DNA of 64,000 bases from the NCBI GenBank assembly GCA_966248875.1, contig CBINBI010000008.1, positions 5,750 to 69,749 of the forward strand, written 5' to 3'. How positions within the stretch are numbered: the stretch's first letter is position 1; each line of letters starts with the position of its first letter. Positions 27,420 to 35,802 of this stretch are shown one piece after another. The notes under the pieces were generated by a model. That model searched no databases. It saw only the letters and a list, made by a program, of their open reading frames with translations, and had not been told where the DNA came from. A program made the position numbers and the translations under genes. This DNA comes from Dokdonella_A sp966248875. Lineage in GTDB: Bacteria; Pseudomonadota; Gammaproteobacteria; Xanthomonadales; Rhodanobacteraceae.

Positions 27420-29150
27420 TTACGGCCGAGGCGCGTTCTCCCTTTCCTGCGCCTCGTCGACATCGGCGTCCGGTTCGCATCCCGGCACGACCGCGTCGCC
27501 GCGGAACAACCACCACTCGCGCCGGTTGGCGTGGCCCACCGGCGTCGCCTTGCCCTTGTCGATGCAGCGCCCCATCGCCTCCTCGAGAATGAAGACCGGC
27601 CGCCGCGCAGGATCGGCCGCCTGCCACGCGATCGCCTCGGCGAGCTGGTTGCGCCAGGGATTCAGGAAACCGAACTCGCGGACCGGGCCGTCGGCCATCA
27701 GCAGGTTCTGCTCCTTCCACGCGACGAGCCCGATCTCGACATCCGGACCCGCAAGCTCGCGCGCGCGCCGCATCACGCCGCGCGCCGAGCTCGAATCATT
27801 GAGCAGCGGATACGACCAGAAACTCCAGATCAGCCACAGCGCACCGATGCCTGCGAGCAGCGCGTGCAGGCCGCGCTTCGGCCGGAACCACGCGGCGGCG
27901 ATCACGAACGCGGCCCCGATCGCGATGACCATGCCCCAGACGGCGTGGCCCATGTCGTCGAGCTCGCGCTGCTCGACGAAGCGCTCGGCGGCCTGCGAAT
28001 GGCCAAGCAAGGCCCAGCACCCTGCGCCGATGATGATGACGCCGCCGATCGCCGCGAACGCGAACGCGGTATTGCGCAGCCAGCGCGACGCGGCGATCTC
28101 CTCGAGATACGGCGCCATCGCCAGCGCGACCATCGGAATCGCCGGCATCAGGTAGACGTCGCGCTTGCCCACCGGAATGCTGAAAAACACGAAGATCAGG
28201 AGCGCCCAGCCGAGCGGCAGCAGGATGCGCGCATCACCGGCCCTGAGATCGCGCCACCAGCGCGGCACCGCGCCGAAATACGCAAGCGACATCGGAAACC
28301 AGTTGAACAGCACGATCGGCAGGTAGTAGTAGAACGGTTGCGGATGCGACCACGAACCCGCGTAGCGGCCCGCCGTCTGCCGGAAGAAGAGATCGTCGAC
28401 GTAGGCGGCGTATTCCGGAGAGCCGCGCGACTTCGCGACGACGAGCACGGCGATGCCCCAGGCGAGAACCGGCGCGAGAAACGCCAACAGGCCTCCAAGC
28501 CATCGCCATCCCGACCGGGTCGTGCGCGTCACGTCATCCCATCCGCGCAGGCGCGCGAAGAGATACGGCACGAACATCAGCAGCGCCAGGATGCCCACGC
28601 CCTTGGAGATCACGCCGATGCCGGCCGCGAAGCAGCCGAGCCAGTAGGCGCGCCAGTTCGGCCCGCGCAGGAAGTGCAGCAGCAGGCCCCAGTTCGCCAG
28701 CGTGATCCAGCCCATGACGAAGGGATCGATCTGCGCGCGCTTGACCTGGTACGTGAACTGGAAGGCGAACAGCACCGTTGCCGCGGCGAAGAGCCCCGCT
28801 CTCGGGTTCCACAAGCGCCGGCCGAGGTCATAGGTGAGCGCGAGCGTCGCAAGGCCCGCGAGCAGAGACGGCAGCAGGAACGCGATGCGCCAGCTGCGAA
28901 TCACCTTGTAGACTGCTGCCTCGGACCACATCAGCATCGGCGGCTTGTCCGGATACAACTCGCGGCCCCGGTGCGGAAACAGCCAGTCGCCCGATTCCAC
29001 GATCTGCTGCGCGGCCAGCGTGAAGCGCGGCTCATCCGACGGCCAGGGATCGCGCAGGCCGATGCCCGCACCCAGCAGGACGAACGCGAGCAGCATGAGC
29101 AGACCGAACGCGCGCCGGTCGCGCGTGGTATCGATCGACAGTAAAGGCAT
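27420..29150 (-). CDS. ArnT-like glycosyltransferase family 39 membrane protein
   Basis: 576 residues with about twelve membrane helices. The first periplasmic loop has the GT39 pattern RDPWPSDEPRFTLAAQQIVESGDWLFP, whose Asp-Glu pair is catalytic, followed by YPDKPPMLMW. ArnT enzymes transfer sugars such as aminoarabinose from a polyprenyl-phosphate carrier to lipid A. The C-terminal periplasmic domain (about 430-560) has the FGFLNPWRNQL and LEEAMGR-type segments of this group. The sugar and acceptor are unknown; no arn biosynthetic genes are nearby, so it need not modify lipid A. It converges with yrbL, stops seven bases apart. Confidence 0.86.
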   Translation of the reverse strand: MPLLSIDTTRDRRAFGLLMLLAFVLLGAGIGLRDPWPSDEPRFTLAAQQIVESGDWLFPHRGRELYPDKPPMLMWSEAAVYKVIRSWRIAFLLPSLLAGLATLALTYDLGRRLWNPRAGLFAAATVLFAFQFTYQVKRAQIDPFVMGWITLANWGLLLHFLRGPNWRAYWLGCFAAGIGVISKGVGILALLMFVPYLFARLRGWDDVTRTTRSGWRWLGGLLAFLAPVLAWGIAVLVVAKSRGSPEYAAYVDDLFFRQTAGRYAGSWSHPQPFYYYLPIVLFNWFPMSLAYFGAVPRWWRDLRAGDARILLPLGWALLIFVFFSIPVGKRDVYLMPAIPMVALAMAPYLEEIAASRWLRNTAFAFAAIGGVIIIGAGCWALLGHSQAAERFVEQRELDDMGHAVWGMVIAIGAAFVIAAAWFRPKRGLHALLAGIGALWLIWSFWSYPLLNDSSSARGVMRRARELAGPDVEIGLVAWKEQNLLMADGPVREFGFLNPWRNQLAEAIAWQAADPARRPVFILEEAMGRCIDKGKATPVGHANRREWWLFRGDAVVPGCEPDADVDEAQERENAPRP

Positions 29151-29234
29151 GAGCGGCGCGCCTGGAATCAGCGCTTATCGTAACAGACGAGCCCGCTGCA
29201 GCTTTGCAGGCAAGGCGAATCGGCACGGCACATC

Positions 29235-29690
29235 TCAGTGCACGCCATCGGCCTTCATCGCCCGCGCGTCGAGCCGGTCGACGAACTGAATGCGGCAGCG
29301 CTCGGCGCCGATCGCGACCGCCGCCGAGCCGGGGCGTACCGTGCCGTCTTCGGCGGCGAGAAAGATCGTGTGCGCATTCTCGAGCCCGAAGCACGCGCCG
29401 GACAACGTCAGCAGGTACGCCTCCGCGGGCGAAGTCCAGACGACGACGTGCGACGGATCGGGCGCGTTCCAGTCGTAGACGCGCGCGCTGCTGAACGCGT
29501 GCACGTTGCCGCGGATGTAGCGGCGGTAATCCGCAGCCGTCGCGGCGGGCCTCGCACTCGCCGAAGGCTCGCTGTCGTCCCCGCGCGGGTGCGCGCACGA
29601 TGAAACAGCGGGCGTCAGCGCGAGGAGGCCGATGATGCCGGCAAGTCGCATGAAGAGCTTCGCGCTCTCACTCATCGATGACTGTTGCAT
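29235..29690 (-). CDS. DUF6491-like lipoprotein
   Basis: 151 residues from ATG 29690, chosen because GGAGG lies nine bases before it. The N-terminus is a lipoprotein signal with the lipobox-like VSSC (Cys about 32 from this start). The mature domain follows the DUF6491 pattern: VYDWNAPDPSHVVVWTSPAEAYLLTL, CFGLENAHTIFL and ERCRIQFVDRLD, with two conserved cysteines. These are small periplasmic proteins of unknown role in Lysobacterales. Downstream ATGs at 29675 and 29651 would also keep the lipobox. Confidence 0.72.
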   Translation of the reverse strand: MQQSSMSESAKLFMRLAGIIGLLALTPAVSSCAHPRGDDSEPSASARPAATAADYRRYIRGNVHAFSSARVYDWNAPDPSHVVVWTSPAEAYLLTLSGACFGLENAHTIFLAAEDGTVRPGSAAVAIGAERCRIQFVDRLDARAMKADGVH

Positions 29691-29917
29691 CAGCATGAAC
29701 CTCCGGCAAATGCGCGGCACGATCGACGGGCACGAGCGCGACGTGCTGCGATATCGTTCCGCCTCGGCGAAAGACGGGGCGGCGACACGGTCCGTCGCAT
29801 CGCGACATTTATCGACGCGCTCCGCGTTAACCTGCCAGCAACGGCGGGTTAACCAGCCCGACATCCCCGTTGCGTAAGCTCCGCTCGCCGTAATCAATGA
29901 AACACGGAGAAGGAACG

Positions 29918-30172
29918 ATGAGCACTTCGCGCCACACCGAAGTCAACGTGCTGGGATACAGGATCGATCATGTCCGCGCGCACCCGATCGTAGCGGATAT
30001 CGCCGGAACGGAACCGGCGCACGCGAGCGGCCTCGACAGCTGGCGCGAAGTCCTGTGTCCGGTCAGCGGCAACGTGCTGGCACGCTTCTCGTCGCGGGCC
30101 GAGGCGGAGCGTTACATCGTCGATCGCGAGCTCACCAGCGCGCGCCGGGCGCTGAACCGGGACGCGGCATAG
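29918..30172 (+). CDS. Small hypothetical protein, 84 residues
   Basis: ATG 29918 is preceded by GAGAAGGA at good spacing, and the frame is open for 84 residues in the normal codon style of the region, so a real gene is likely. The product is soluble and begins MSTSRHTEVNVLGYRIDHV; the middle has CPVSGNVLARFSSRAEAERYI with a single Cys. I recognise no family. It lies between the divergent lipoprotein gene and arsC with 180 bases before arsC. Confidence 0.55.
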   Translation: MSTSRHTEVNVLGYRIDHVRAHPIVADIAGTEPAHASGLDSWREVLCPVSGNVLARFSSRAEAERYIVDRELTSARRALNRDAA

Positions 30173-30354
30173 ACGGCCGGATCGTCCGCGGCTGTAACGC
30201 CGTATCGCAGCAATCCCGCCGGCGGTTCCTGACGGCGCGGCGGCGCTTCTGGCTGAGTGTTGTTCCGCCGCGCTTCTGGGTGCACACCGCAACTGGATTG
30301 CCTCGCCGTCGTGAAAGCGGCAAAGTCTGTCGGACAGAACAGGTTCGACAGCAC

Positions 30355-30708
30355 ATGCGACAACCGACGATCTACCACAATCCGCGTTGCTCCAAGTCGC
30401 GCGCGACGCTCGATCTCCTGACCGCGCGCGGCTATTCGCCGCGCATCGTCCAGTACCTCGAGACGCCGCCGTCTGCGGCGGAAATCGAGAACCTGCTCGC
30501 GATGCTCGGCATGGAACCGCGTGAGCTGATGCGCAGGGACGAGGACGAATACGCCGCGCTCGGCCTCGACGACCCGAAGCTCTCGCGCAGCCAGCTCGTC
30601 GCCGCGATCGCCGAGCATCCGCGCCTGCTCCAGCGCCCCGTCGTCGTCATGGACGGCAAGGCGGCGATCGGACGTCCACCCGAGGCCGTGCTCGCCATCC
30701 TCGGCTAG
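30355..30708 (+). CDS. arsC: Arsenate reductase ArsC (glutaredoxin-dependent)
   Basis: 117 residues of the thioredoxin-fold ArsC family. The catalytic Cys12 lies in YHNPRCSKSRATL, and the three arginines that bind arsenate in E. coli ArsC are at the same positions: Arg60 (ELMRRDE), Arg94 (LLQRPVV) and Arg107 (AIGRPPE). It reduces arsenate to arsenite with glutathione and glutaredoxin. There is no arsR, arsB or acr3 next to it, so it is a stand-alone housekeeping copy. Twelve bases separate its stop from the LysR gene start, suggesting one transcript. Confidence 0.93.
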   Translation: MRQPTIYHNPRCSKSRATLDLLTARGYSPRIVQYLETPPSAAEIENLLAMLGMEPRELMRRDEDEYAALGLDDPKLSRSQLVAAIAEHPRLLQRPVVVMDGKAAIGRPPEAVLAILG

Positions 30709-30720
30709 GAATGCCCGGCC

Positions 30721-31632
30721 ATGGACAAGCTGCAAGCGATGCACTTGTTCACTCGCGTCGTCGACACCGGCAGCTTCACCGCCGCGGCCGAGCAGATGGG
30801 CATATCACGCGCGCTCGCCAGCAAGCTGATCCAGAACCTCGAAGACAACCTCGGCGTGCGCCTCCTCAACCGCACCACGCGAAGGCTGAGTCTCACCGAA
30901 TCCGGGCAGAACTATTACCAGCGCGTCAGCGACGTGCTGGCGCGCCTCGCCGAAGCGGAAGCCGAGGCGACCGAGCTGCAGGTCGATCCGCGCGGGCGGC
31001 TGCGCGTCAGTGCGCCGATTCCGTTTTCGACCGTGCATCTCGCGCCCGCGCTGGCCGAGTTCCAGCGGCTGCACCCGCGCGTGGAGCTCGATCTCAACCT
31101 CAACGACCGGCGCGTCGATCTGGTCGAAGAAGGCTTCGATCTCGCGATCCGCATCTCGCAGCTCGCCGATTCCACGCTGATGGCGCGCAAGCTCGCGCCG
31201 TGCCGCATGGTCGCGGTCGCCTCGCCCGCCTATCTCGCCGCGCATGGCGAGCCGGACGCGCCGACCGATCTCGCGCGCCACGAATGCCTGCGTTACACGC
31301 TGACGCCGAACAGCGAAACCTGGGAATTCGAGCGCGACGGCACGACGGCTTCGGTGCCCGCGCACGCGCGGCTCGCCGTCAACAACGGCGACTACATCGC
31401 CGCCGCGGCGGCCGCGGGCGTCGGCATTGCGCGGCTGCCGACGTTCATCGTCGCCGACCATCTGCGCGCCGGGCGCCTGCGCCGCATCCTGACGCAGTGG
31501 ACGCTGCCGTCGCTCGCGGTCTACGCCGTCTATCCGCACACGCGCACGCTGCCGGCGAAGACGCGGCGGCTGATCGATTTTCTCGTGGAGAAGTTCGGCC
31601 CCGAGCCTTACTGGGATCGCGACCTGCCGTAG
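30721..31632 (+). CDS. LysR family transcriptional regulator
   Basis: 303 residues. N-terminal winged HTH (MDKLQAMHLFTRVVDTGSFT, then LASKLIQNLEDNLGVRLLNR) and a C-terminal periplasmic-binding-like effector domain (about 90-300). The DGSF/ADSTLMARKLAP and YLAAHGEP pieces are typical of the AaeR/DsdC-like subgroup (CrgA type). LysR proteins usually control a divergent neighbour; here the neighbour is arsC in the same direction, so targets are unclear. Confidence 0.94.
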   Translation: MDKLQAMHLFTRVVDTGSFTAAAEQMGISRALASKLIQNLEDNLGVRLLNRTTRRLSLTESGQNYYQRVSDVLARLAEAEAEATELQVDPRGRLRVSAPIPFSTVHLAPALAEFQRLHPRVELDLNLNDRRVDLVEEGFDLAIRISQLADSTLMARKLAPCRMVAVASPAYLAAHGEPDAPTDLARHECLRYTLTPNSETWEFERDGTTASVPAHARLAVNNGDYIAAAAAAGVGIARLPTFIVADHLRAGRLRRILTQWTLPSLAVYAVYPHTRTLPAKTRRLIDFLVEKFGPEPYWDRDLP

Positions 31633-31648
31633 CGGGAAAGCCGGCGAG

Positions 31649-32452
31649 CTACGTGCGGATCTCGAACTCGTCCGCGTCCATCCATGCCGGAAAGCGCTCG
31701 CGGTGCGCAGCGAGCGCAGCGGGATCGAGCGTCACGGTGACGACCTGCTCCTGCGCGCCGAGCTCGACGAGCGGCTGGCCCAGGAAGTCGAAGGCGCCGC
31801 TGTCGCCGGCGTAGGGAAGATCGTTGCCGTCAACGCCGACGCGGTTGACGCCGACGCAATAGGCGAGATTCTCGATCGCGCGCGCGCGCAGCAGCGTGCG
31901 CCACGCGTCGCGGCGCGCGCTCGGCCAGTTCGCGACGACCACGAGAAGGTCGTAGTCGAACTGCTTCGCCCCGCGGTCGTAGCGATTGCGCAGCCAGACC
32001 GGAAACCGGAGGTCGTAGCAGACCTGCGGGCACACGCGCCAGCCCTGGAGCTCGACGATCAGGCGCGCATCGCCGCCGCCGTAGCGCTCGTGCTCCTTCG
32101 CCATGCGGAACAGATGGCGCTTGTCGTAGACCGCATGCCGGCCGTCGGGCGGCATCCAGACGAGTCGGTTGACGCAGCGATCGCCCTCGCGCATCACGAG
32201 GCTGCCGGTGATCGTGGCACCGACTTCGGCGGCCAGCGCGCGGAGCCACGCCATGCCCGTACCGTCCATCGTCTCGGCGTTGCCGAGCGTTTCGTTTGTG
32301 AAACCGGACAGGAACGTCTCGGGCAGGACGATGAGATCGCTCAGGCCCTTCACCGAGCGCACGAGTGCACCGTAATAGTAACGATTCGCGTCGGCGTCAT
32401 GCCAGCGCGTGGCGCCCTGGATCAGCGAAACACGGAGCGGGTGCATCGTCAT
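31649..32452 (-). CDS. Omega-amidase YafV-like carbon-nitrogen hydrolase
   Basis: 267 residues, nitrilase superfamily. The catalytic triad is visible: Glu45 in IVLPETFLSGF, Lys111 in YDKRHLFRM and Cys145 in CPQVCYDLRFPVW. The sequence follows YafV/Nit2-type omega-amidases, which hydrolyse 2-oxoglutaramate or 2-oxosuccinamate to the 2-oxoacid and ammonia. Its start is 16 bases after the stop of the upstream aminotransferase gene, so the two form an operon. Together they would make the glutaminase II route: glutamine transamination, then removal of the amide from the oxo product. Confidence 0.9.
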   Translation of the reverse strand: MTMHPLRVSLIQGATRWHDADANRYYYGALVRSVKGLSDLIVLPETFLSGFTNETLGNAETMDGTGMAWLRALAAEVGATITGSLVMREGDRCVNRLVWMPPDGRHAVYDKRHLFRMAKEHERYGGGDARLIVELQGWRVCPQVCYDLRFPVWLRNRYDRGAKQFDYDLLVVVANWPSARRDAWRTLLRARAIENLAYCVGVNRVGVDGNDLPYAGDSGAFDFLGQPLVELGAQEQVVTVTLDPAALAAHRERFPAWMDADEFEIRT

Positions 32453-32468
32453 ATCGTGTGCGTGCCGT

Positions 32469-33617
32469 TCACAGCGCGCGCAGGCGTCGCGCGGCCTCTT
32501 CGAGCGTTGCCTCGCTCTTGGCGAAGCAGAAGCGGATCAGGCGCTGGTCCGCCGGCGGCGACTCGTAGAACGCCGACAGCGGAATCGCCGCAACGCCGGC
32601 TTCCCTTGCCAGCCATTCGCAGAACGCGAGGTCGTCGCGTCCGTCGAGCGCCGAATAGTCGACCACCTGGAAATACGCCCCGCCGACGGGAAGCGGACGG
32701 AATTTCGAGCCGGCCAGAAGCTCGCGGAACCTGTCGCGCTTGGCCTGATAGAACGCGGGAAGATCGAGATAGTGCTGCGGGTCCTTCTCCAGGATCTCGG
32801 CGAACGCCCACTGCGCCGGCGTGAACGTGCAGAACGTGAGGTACTGGTGCACCTTGCGGAACTCGGCGGAGAGCGCACGCGGCGCGATCGCGTAGCCGAC
32901 CTTCCAGCCGGTGCAGTGATAGGTCTTGCCGAACGAGGAGACGACGAAGCTCCGCTCGGCGAGCTCGGCGTGGCGCAGCACGCTCTGGTGCGGCTGGCCG
33001 TCGAACACGATGTGCTCGTAGACCTCGTCGGACAGCACGAAAATTCCCCGCTCGCGCGTGACCTCGGCCAGCGCCTCGAGATCGGCCGGCGTGAACACGG
33101 CCCCGCACGGATTGTGCGGCGAGTTGACCACGATCATGCGCGTCTTCGCCGTGACGGCATCGCGGACTCGCTGCCAGTCCGGCGAAAAGTCGCGTGGATC
33201 GAGCGGCACGTGCACCGCGCGGCCGCCGTTGAGCTCGATCGCCGGCTCGTAGCTGTCGTAGCAGGGATCCAGCACGATGACCTCGTCGCCGGGCCGCACG
33301 ACGGCTGCGATCGCCGCGAACAGCGCCTCGGTGGCGCCGGAGGTCACCGTGATCTCGGTGTCCGGATTCACCTTGCGGCCGTACATGGCTTCGGTCTTGC
33401 GCGCGATCTGCTCGCGCAGCACGGGCAGGCCGGCCATCGGCGCGTATTGGTTGCGGCCGGCGTTCATCGCCGCCGCGAGCGCGTCTCGCATCGCCTGCGG
33501 GCCGTCGAAATCCGGGAACCCCTGGCCGAGGTTCACCGCCTTGTGCTCCAGCGCGAGTTGGCTCATGACGGTGAAGATCGTCGTGCCGACTTTCGGCAGC
33601 TTGGTTTCTATCTGCAT
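32469..33617 (-). CDS. Methionine/glutamine aminotransferase (YbdL-like, PLP-dependent)
   Basis: 382 residues, fold-type I aminotransferase class I. The PLP lysine is Lys231 in SSFGKTYHCTGWK; NSPHNPCG (N for the substrate carboxylate) and LSDEVYEHIVFDG (Asp for the PLP nitrogen) are intact. The family start KLPKVGTTIFTVMSQLA and the GQGFPDF segment match YbdL/glutamine transaminase K, which prefers methionine and aromatic or glutamine donors. ATG 33617 is set by homology. First gene of an operon with the omega-amidase. Such a pair commonly serves the last step of methionine salvage. Confidence 0.92.
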   Translation of the reverse strand: MQIETKLPKVGTTIFTVMSQLALEHKAVNLGQGFPDFDGPQAMRDALAAAMNAGRNQYAPMAGLPVLREQIARKTEAMYGRKVNPDTEITVTSGATEALFAAIAAVVRPGDEVIVLDPCYDSYEPAIELNGGRAVHVPLDPRDFSPDWQRVRDAVTAKTRMIVVNSPHNPCGAVFTPADLEALAEVTRERGIFVLSDEVYEHIVFDGQPHQSVLRHAELAERSFVVSSFGKTYHCTGWKVGYAIAPRALSAEFRKVHQYLTFCTFTPAQWAFAEILEKDPQHYLDLPAFYQAKRDRFRELLAGSKFRPLPVGGAYFQVVDYSALDGRDDLAFCEWLAREAGVAAIPLSAFYESPPADQRLIRFCFAKSEATLEEAARRLRAL

Positions 33618-33689
33618 GTCGGTTCTGTTTGGACGGCCAAAGCGCCGCACGGCGTTCGATGGTAGCACGCGCAACGCACAACCCGACCG

Positions 33690-33717
33690 TCATTCCGGCC
33701 CAAGGCGGAATCCATTT
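33690..33717. repeat. GTCATTCCGG-type palindromic repeat, single copy
   Basis: An imperfect palindrome of the common GTCATTCCGGC...GCCGGAATCC type, here with ggcccaaggc as the centre. Three further copies lie at 60414-60634. It sits between the aminotransferase start and the htpG terminator. Confidence 0.65.
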
Positions 33718-33735
33718 TTGCCTTCGTGCAACTGG

Positions 33736-33764
33736 AAAAAAGCGCCCCGCCTTTGCCGGGACGC
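33736..33764 (-). terminator. Rho-independent terminator of htpG
   Basis: On the minus strand a ten-position GC stem (33764-33755 with 33751-33742, one wobble and one mismatch) and a three-base loop are followed by six T. It starts eleven bases after the htpG stop. Confidence 0.75.
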
Positions 33765-33774
33765 CGGTCGATTA

Positions 33775-35646
33775 TCATGCGTTGATCAGCCGATTGACGC
33801 GCGCGACGAACGCGGCAGGATCCTCGAGCTGGTCGCCGGCCGCCAGCCGCGCCTCGTCGAGCAGCAGCAGGCCGAGGTCCTCGCTGCGCGCCTTGTCGGC
33901 CTCGTTCTCGATGCGCTGCACGAGCGGGTGCCGCGGGTTGATTTCGAGCACCGGCGGCGAGGCAGGCACGTCGTGTCCGGCTTCGCGCAGCAGCCGCTGC
34001 ATGTGCAGTGCCATGTCGTGCTCGCCGAGCACGAGACACGACGGCGAGTCGGTTAGGCGGTGGCTGACGCGCACATCGCCGACGCGCTTGCCGAGCAGCT
34101 CCTTGAGCTTGCCGACGACCGTGGCGGCGGCCTGTTCGACTTCCTTGCGCTGCTCGGCCTCGGCAGCATCTGGCGTGACATCGAGATCGCCCTTGGCCGC
34201 GTTGCGCAGCTTCTTGCCGGCGAACTCGCCGAGATAACCGATCATCCATTCGTCGATACGGTCGGAGAGCAGCAGGACTTCGATCCCGCGCGCCTTCAGC
34301 GCCTCGATCTGCGGGCTGGAGCGCGCCGCCGCGTGCGAATCGGCGGTGATGTACCAGATCACGTCCTGCCCCACCGCCATGCGCGAGACATAGTCGTCCA
34401 GCGAAACGGTCTTCGCCGCGTCCTCGGATTTCGTCGAGGCGAAGCGCAGCAGTCTGGCGATGCGCTCGCGGTTGGCGTGATCCTCCGCGATGCCTTCCTT
34501 CAGCACATTGCCGAACGCGTCGGTGAACTTGCGGAACTTCTCGGGCTCGTCGCGTGCGATCTTCTCCAAAAGGTCGAGCACGCGCTTGACGCAGGCGCTG
34601 CGGATCTGCCCGAGCAGGCGGTTTTCCTGCAGGATCTCGCGGCTGACGTTGAGCGGCAGGTCGTCCGAATCGACCACGCCGCGCACGAAACGGAGATACG
34701 CCGGCAGGAGCTGCTCGCTCGCGTCCATGATGAAGACGCGGCGGATGTAGAGCTTGAGGCCCTTGCGCTCGTCGCGGCCGGTGAACAGCGCGTCGAACGG
34801 CGGCTTCTCCGGCACGTAGAGCAGCAGCGTGTAGCTCTGCGCGCCCTCGACCCGGTTGTGCGTCCAGGCCAGCGCCTCGTTGAAGTCGTGCGAGATCGAC
34901 TTGTAGAAGGACTGGTATTCCTCGTCCTTGAGCTCGCCCTTCGGGCGCGTCCACAAGGCGGATGCGTGATTGACCGTCTCCAGCTCGTCGCCCGGCTTGC
35001 CGTCCTTCTGTTTCGGCAGGCGGATCGGAAACGCGACGTGATCGGAGTAGCGCGTGACGAGCTCGCGCAGCTTCCAGAAATCGAGAAATTCCGTCTCGTC
35101 GTCCTTGAGGTGCAGCGTCACGGCGGTTCCGCGCGAAGGCACGTCGACGGCCTCGAGCGTGTACTCGCCCGCGCCGTCAGATTGCCAGCGCACGCCCTCG
35201 CCCGCCGCGGCGCCGGCCTTGCGCGTCACCAGGGTCACGCGGTCGGCGACGATGAACGCGGAATAGAACCCGACGCCGAACTGGCCGATCAGCTGCGTGT
35301 CCTTGCGCGCATCGCCGGACAGCGATTCGAGGAAGCGCCGCGTGCCGGAGCGCGCGATCGTGCCGATGTTCTCGACGACTGCGTCGCGGCTCATGCCGAT
35401 GCCGTTGTCGCGCACGGTCAGCGTGCGCGCGTCCTTGTCGAACGTGATCTCGATGCGGAGCTCGGCGTCCTCGGTCGTGAGCGAAGGATCGGACAACGCG
35501 GCGAAGCGCAGCTTGTCGCAGGCGTCGGATGCGTTCGAGATCAGCTCGCGCAGGAAGATCTCCTTGTGCGAGTACAGCGAATGGGTGACCAGGTGCAGGA
35601 CCTGAGCGACCTCGGCCTCGAAGGCGCGGGTTTCAGTGGACGTCAT
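33775..35646 (-). CDS. htpG: Molecular chaperone HtpG (Hsp90)
   Basis: 623 residues, cytosolic ATP-dependent chaperone. The GHKL ATPase domain has FLRELISNASDACDKLR (the Glu and Asn for ATP), RDNGIGMSRDAVVENIGTIA and GQFGVGFYSAFIVAD. The middle domain includes SDDLPLNVSREILQ with the catalytic-loop Arg, and the C-terminal dimerisation domain ends in NRLINA. The start at 35646 has GGAGG ten bases upstream; the much longer open frame before it is not conserved. A possible heat-shock promoter lies 34-62 bases upstream. Confidence 0.97.
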   Translation of the reverse strand: MTSTETRAFEAEVAQVLHLVTHSLYSHKEIFLRELISNASDACDKLRFAALSDPSLTTEDAELRIEITFDKDARTLTVRDNGIGMSRDAVVENIGTIARSGTRRFLESLSGDARKDTQLIGQFGVGFYSAFIVADRVTLVTRKAGAAAGEGVRWQSDGAGEYTLEAVDVPSRGTAVTLHLKDDETEFLDFWKLRELVTRYSDHVAFPIRLPKQKDGKPGDELETVNHASALWTRPKGELKDEEYQSFYKSISHDFNEALAWTHNRVEGAQSYTLLLYVPEKPPFDALFTGRDERKGLKLYIRRVFIMDASEQLLPAYLRFVRGVVDSDDLPLNVSREILQENRLLGQIRSACVKRVLDLLEKIARDEPEKFRKFTDAFGNVLKEGIAEDHANRERIARLLRFASTKSEDAAKTVSLDDYVSRMAVGQDVIWYITADSHAAARSSPQIEALKARGIEVLLLSDRIDEWMIGYLGEFAGKKLRNAAKGDLDVTPDAAEAEQRKEVEQAAATVVGKLKELLGKRVGDVRVSHRLTDSPSCLVLGEHDMALHMQRLLREAGHDVPASPPVLEINPRHPLVQRIENEADKARSEDLGLLLLDEARLAAGDQLEDPAAFVARVNRLINA

Positions 35647-35679
35647 GAACACCTCCGCGATGCTGGAATTCCGCGCCGG

Positions 35680-35708
35680 ATATCGGGTGTGTGGCGGCGA
35701 AATCCAAC
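35680..35708 (-). promoter_or_regulatory. Possible sigma-32 promoter of htpG
   Basis: Minus strand: TTGGAT (35707-35702), a 14-base spacer and CCCGATAT (35687-35680). This resembles the RpoH consensus CTTGAA/CCCCATNT at 4 of 6 and 7 of 8 positions. htpG is a classical RpoH target. The match is partial. Confidence 0.35.
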
Positions 35709-35802
35709 ATCCCGCCCCTGCCGAACGGCACAAGGCCGGCGCGCGAAAACAGGTATCGTAGCGCAGGCCGGACAGGGGCCGGCGTGAGCTTGGGGATTGC
35801 AA

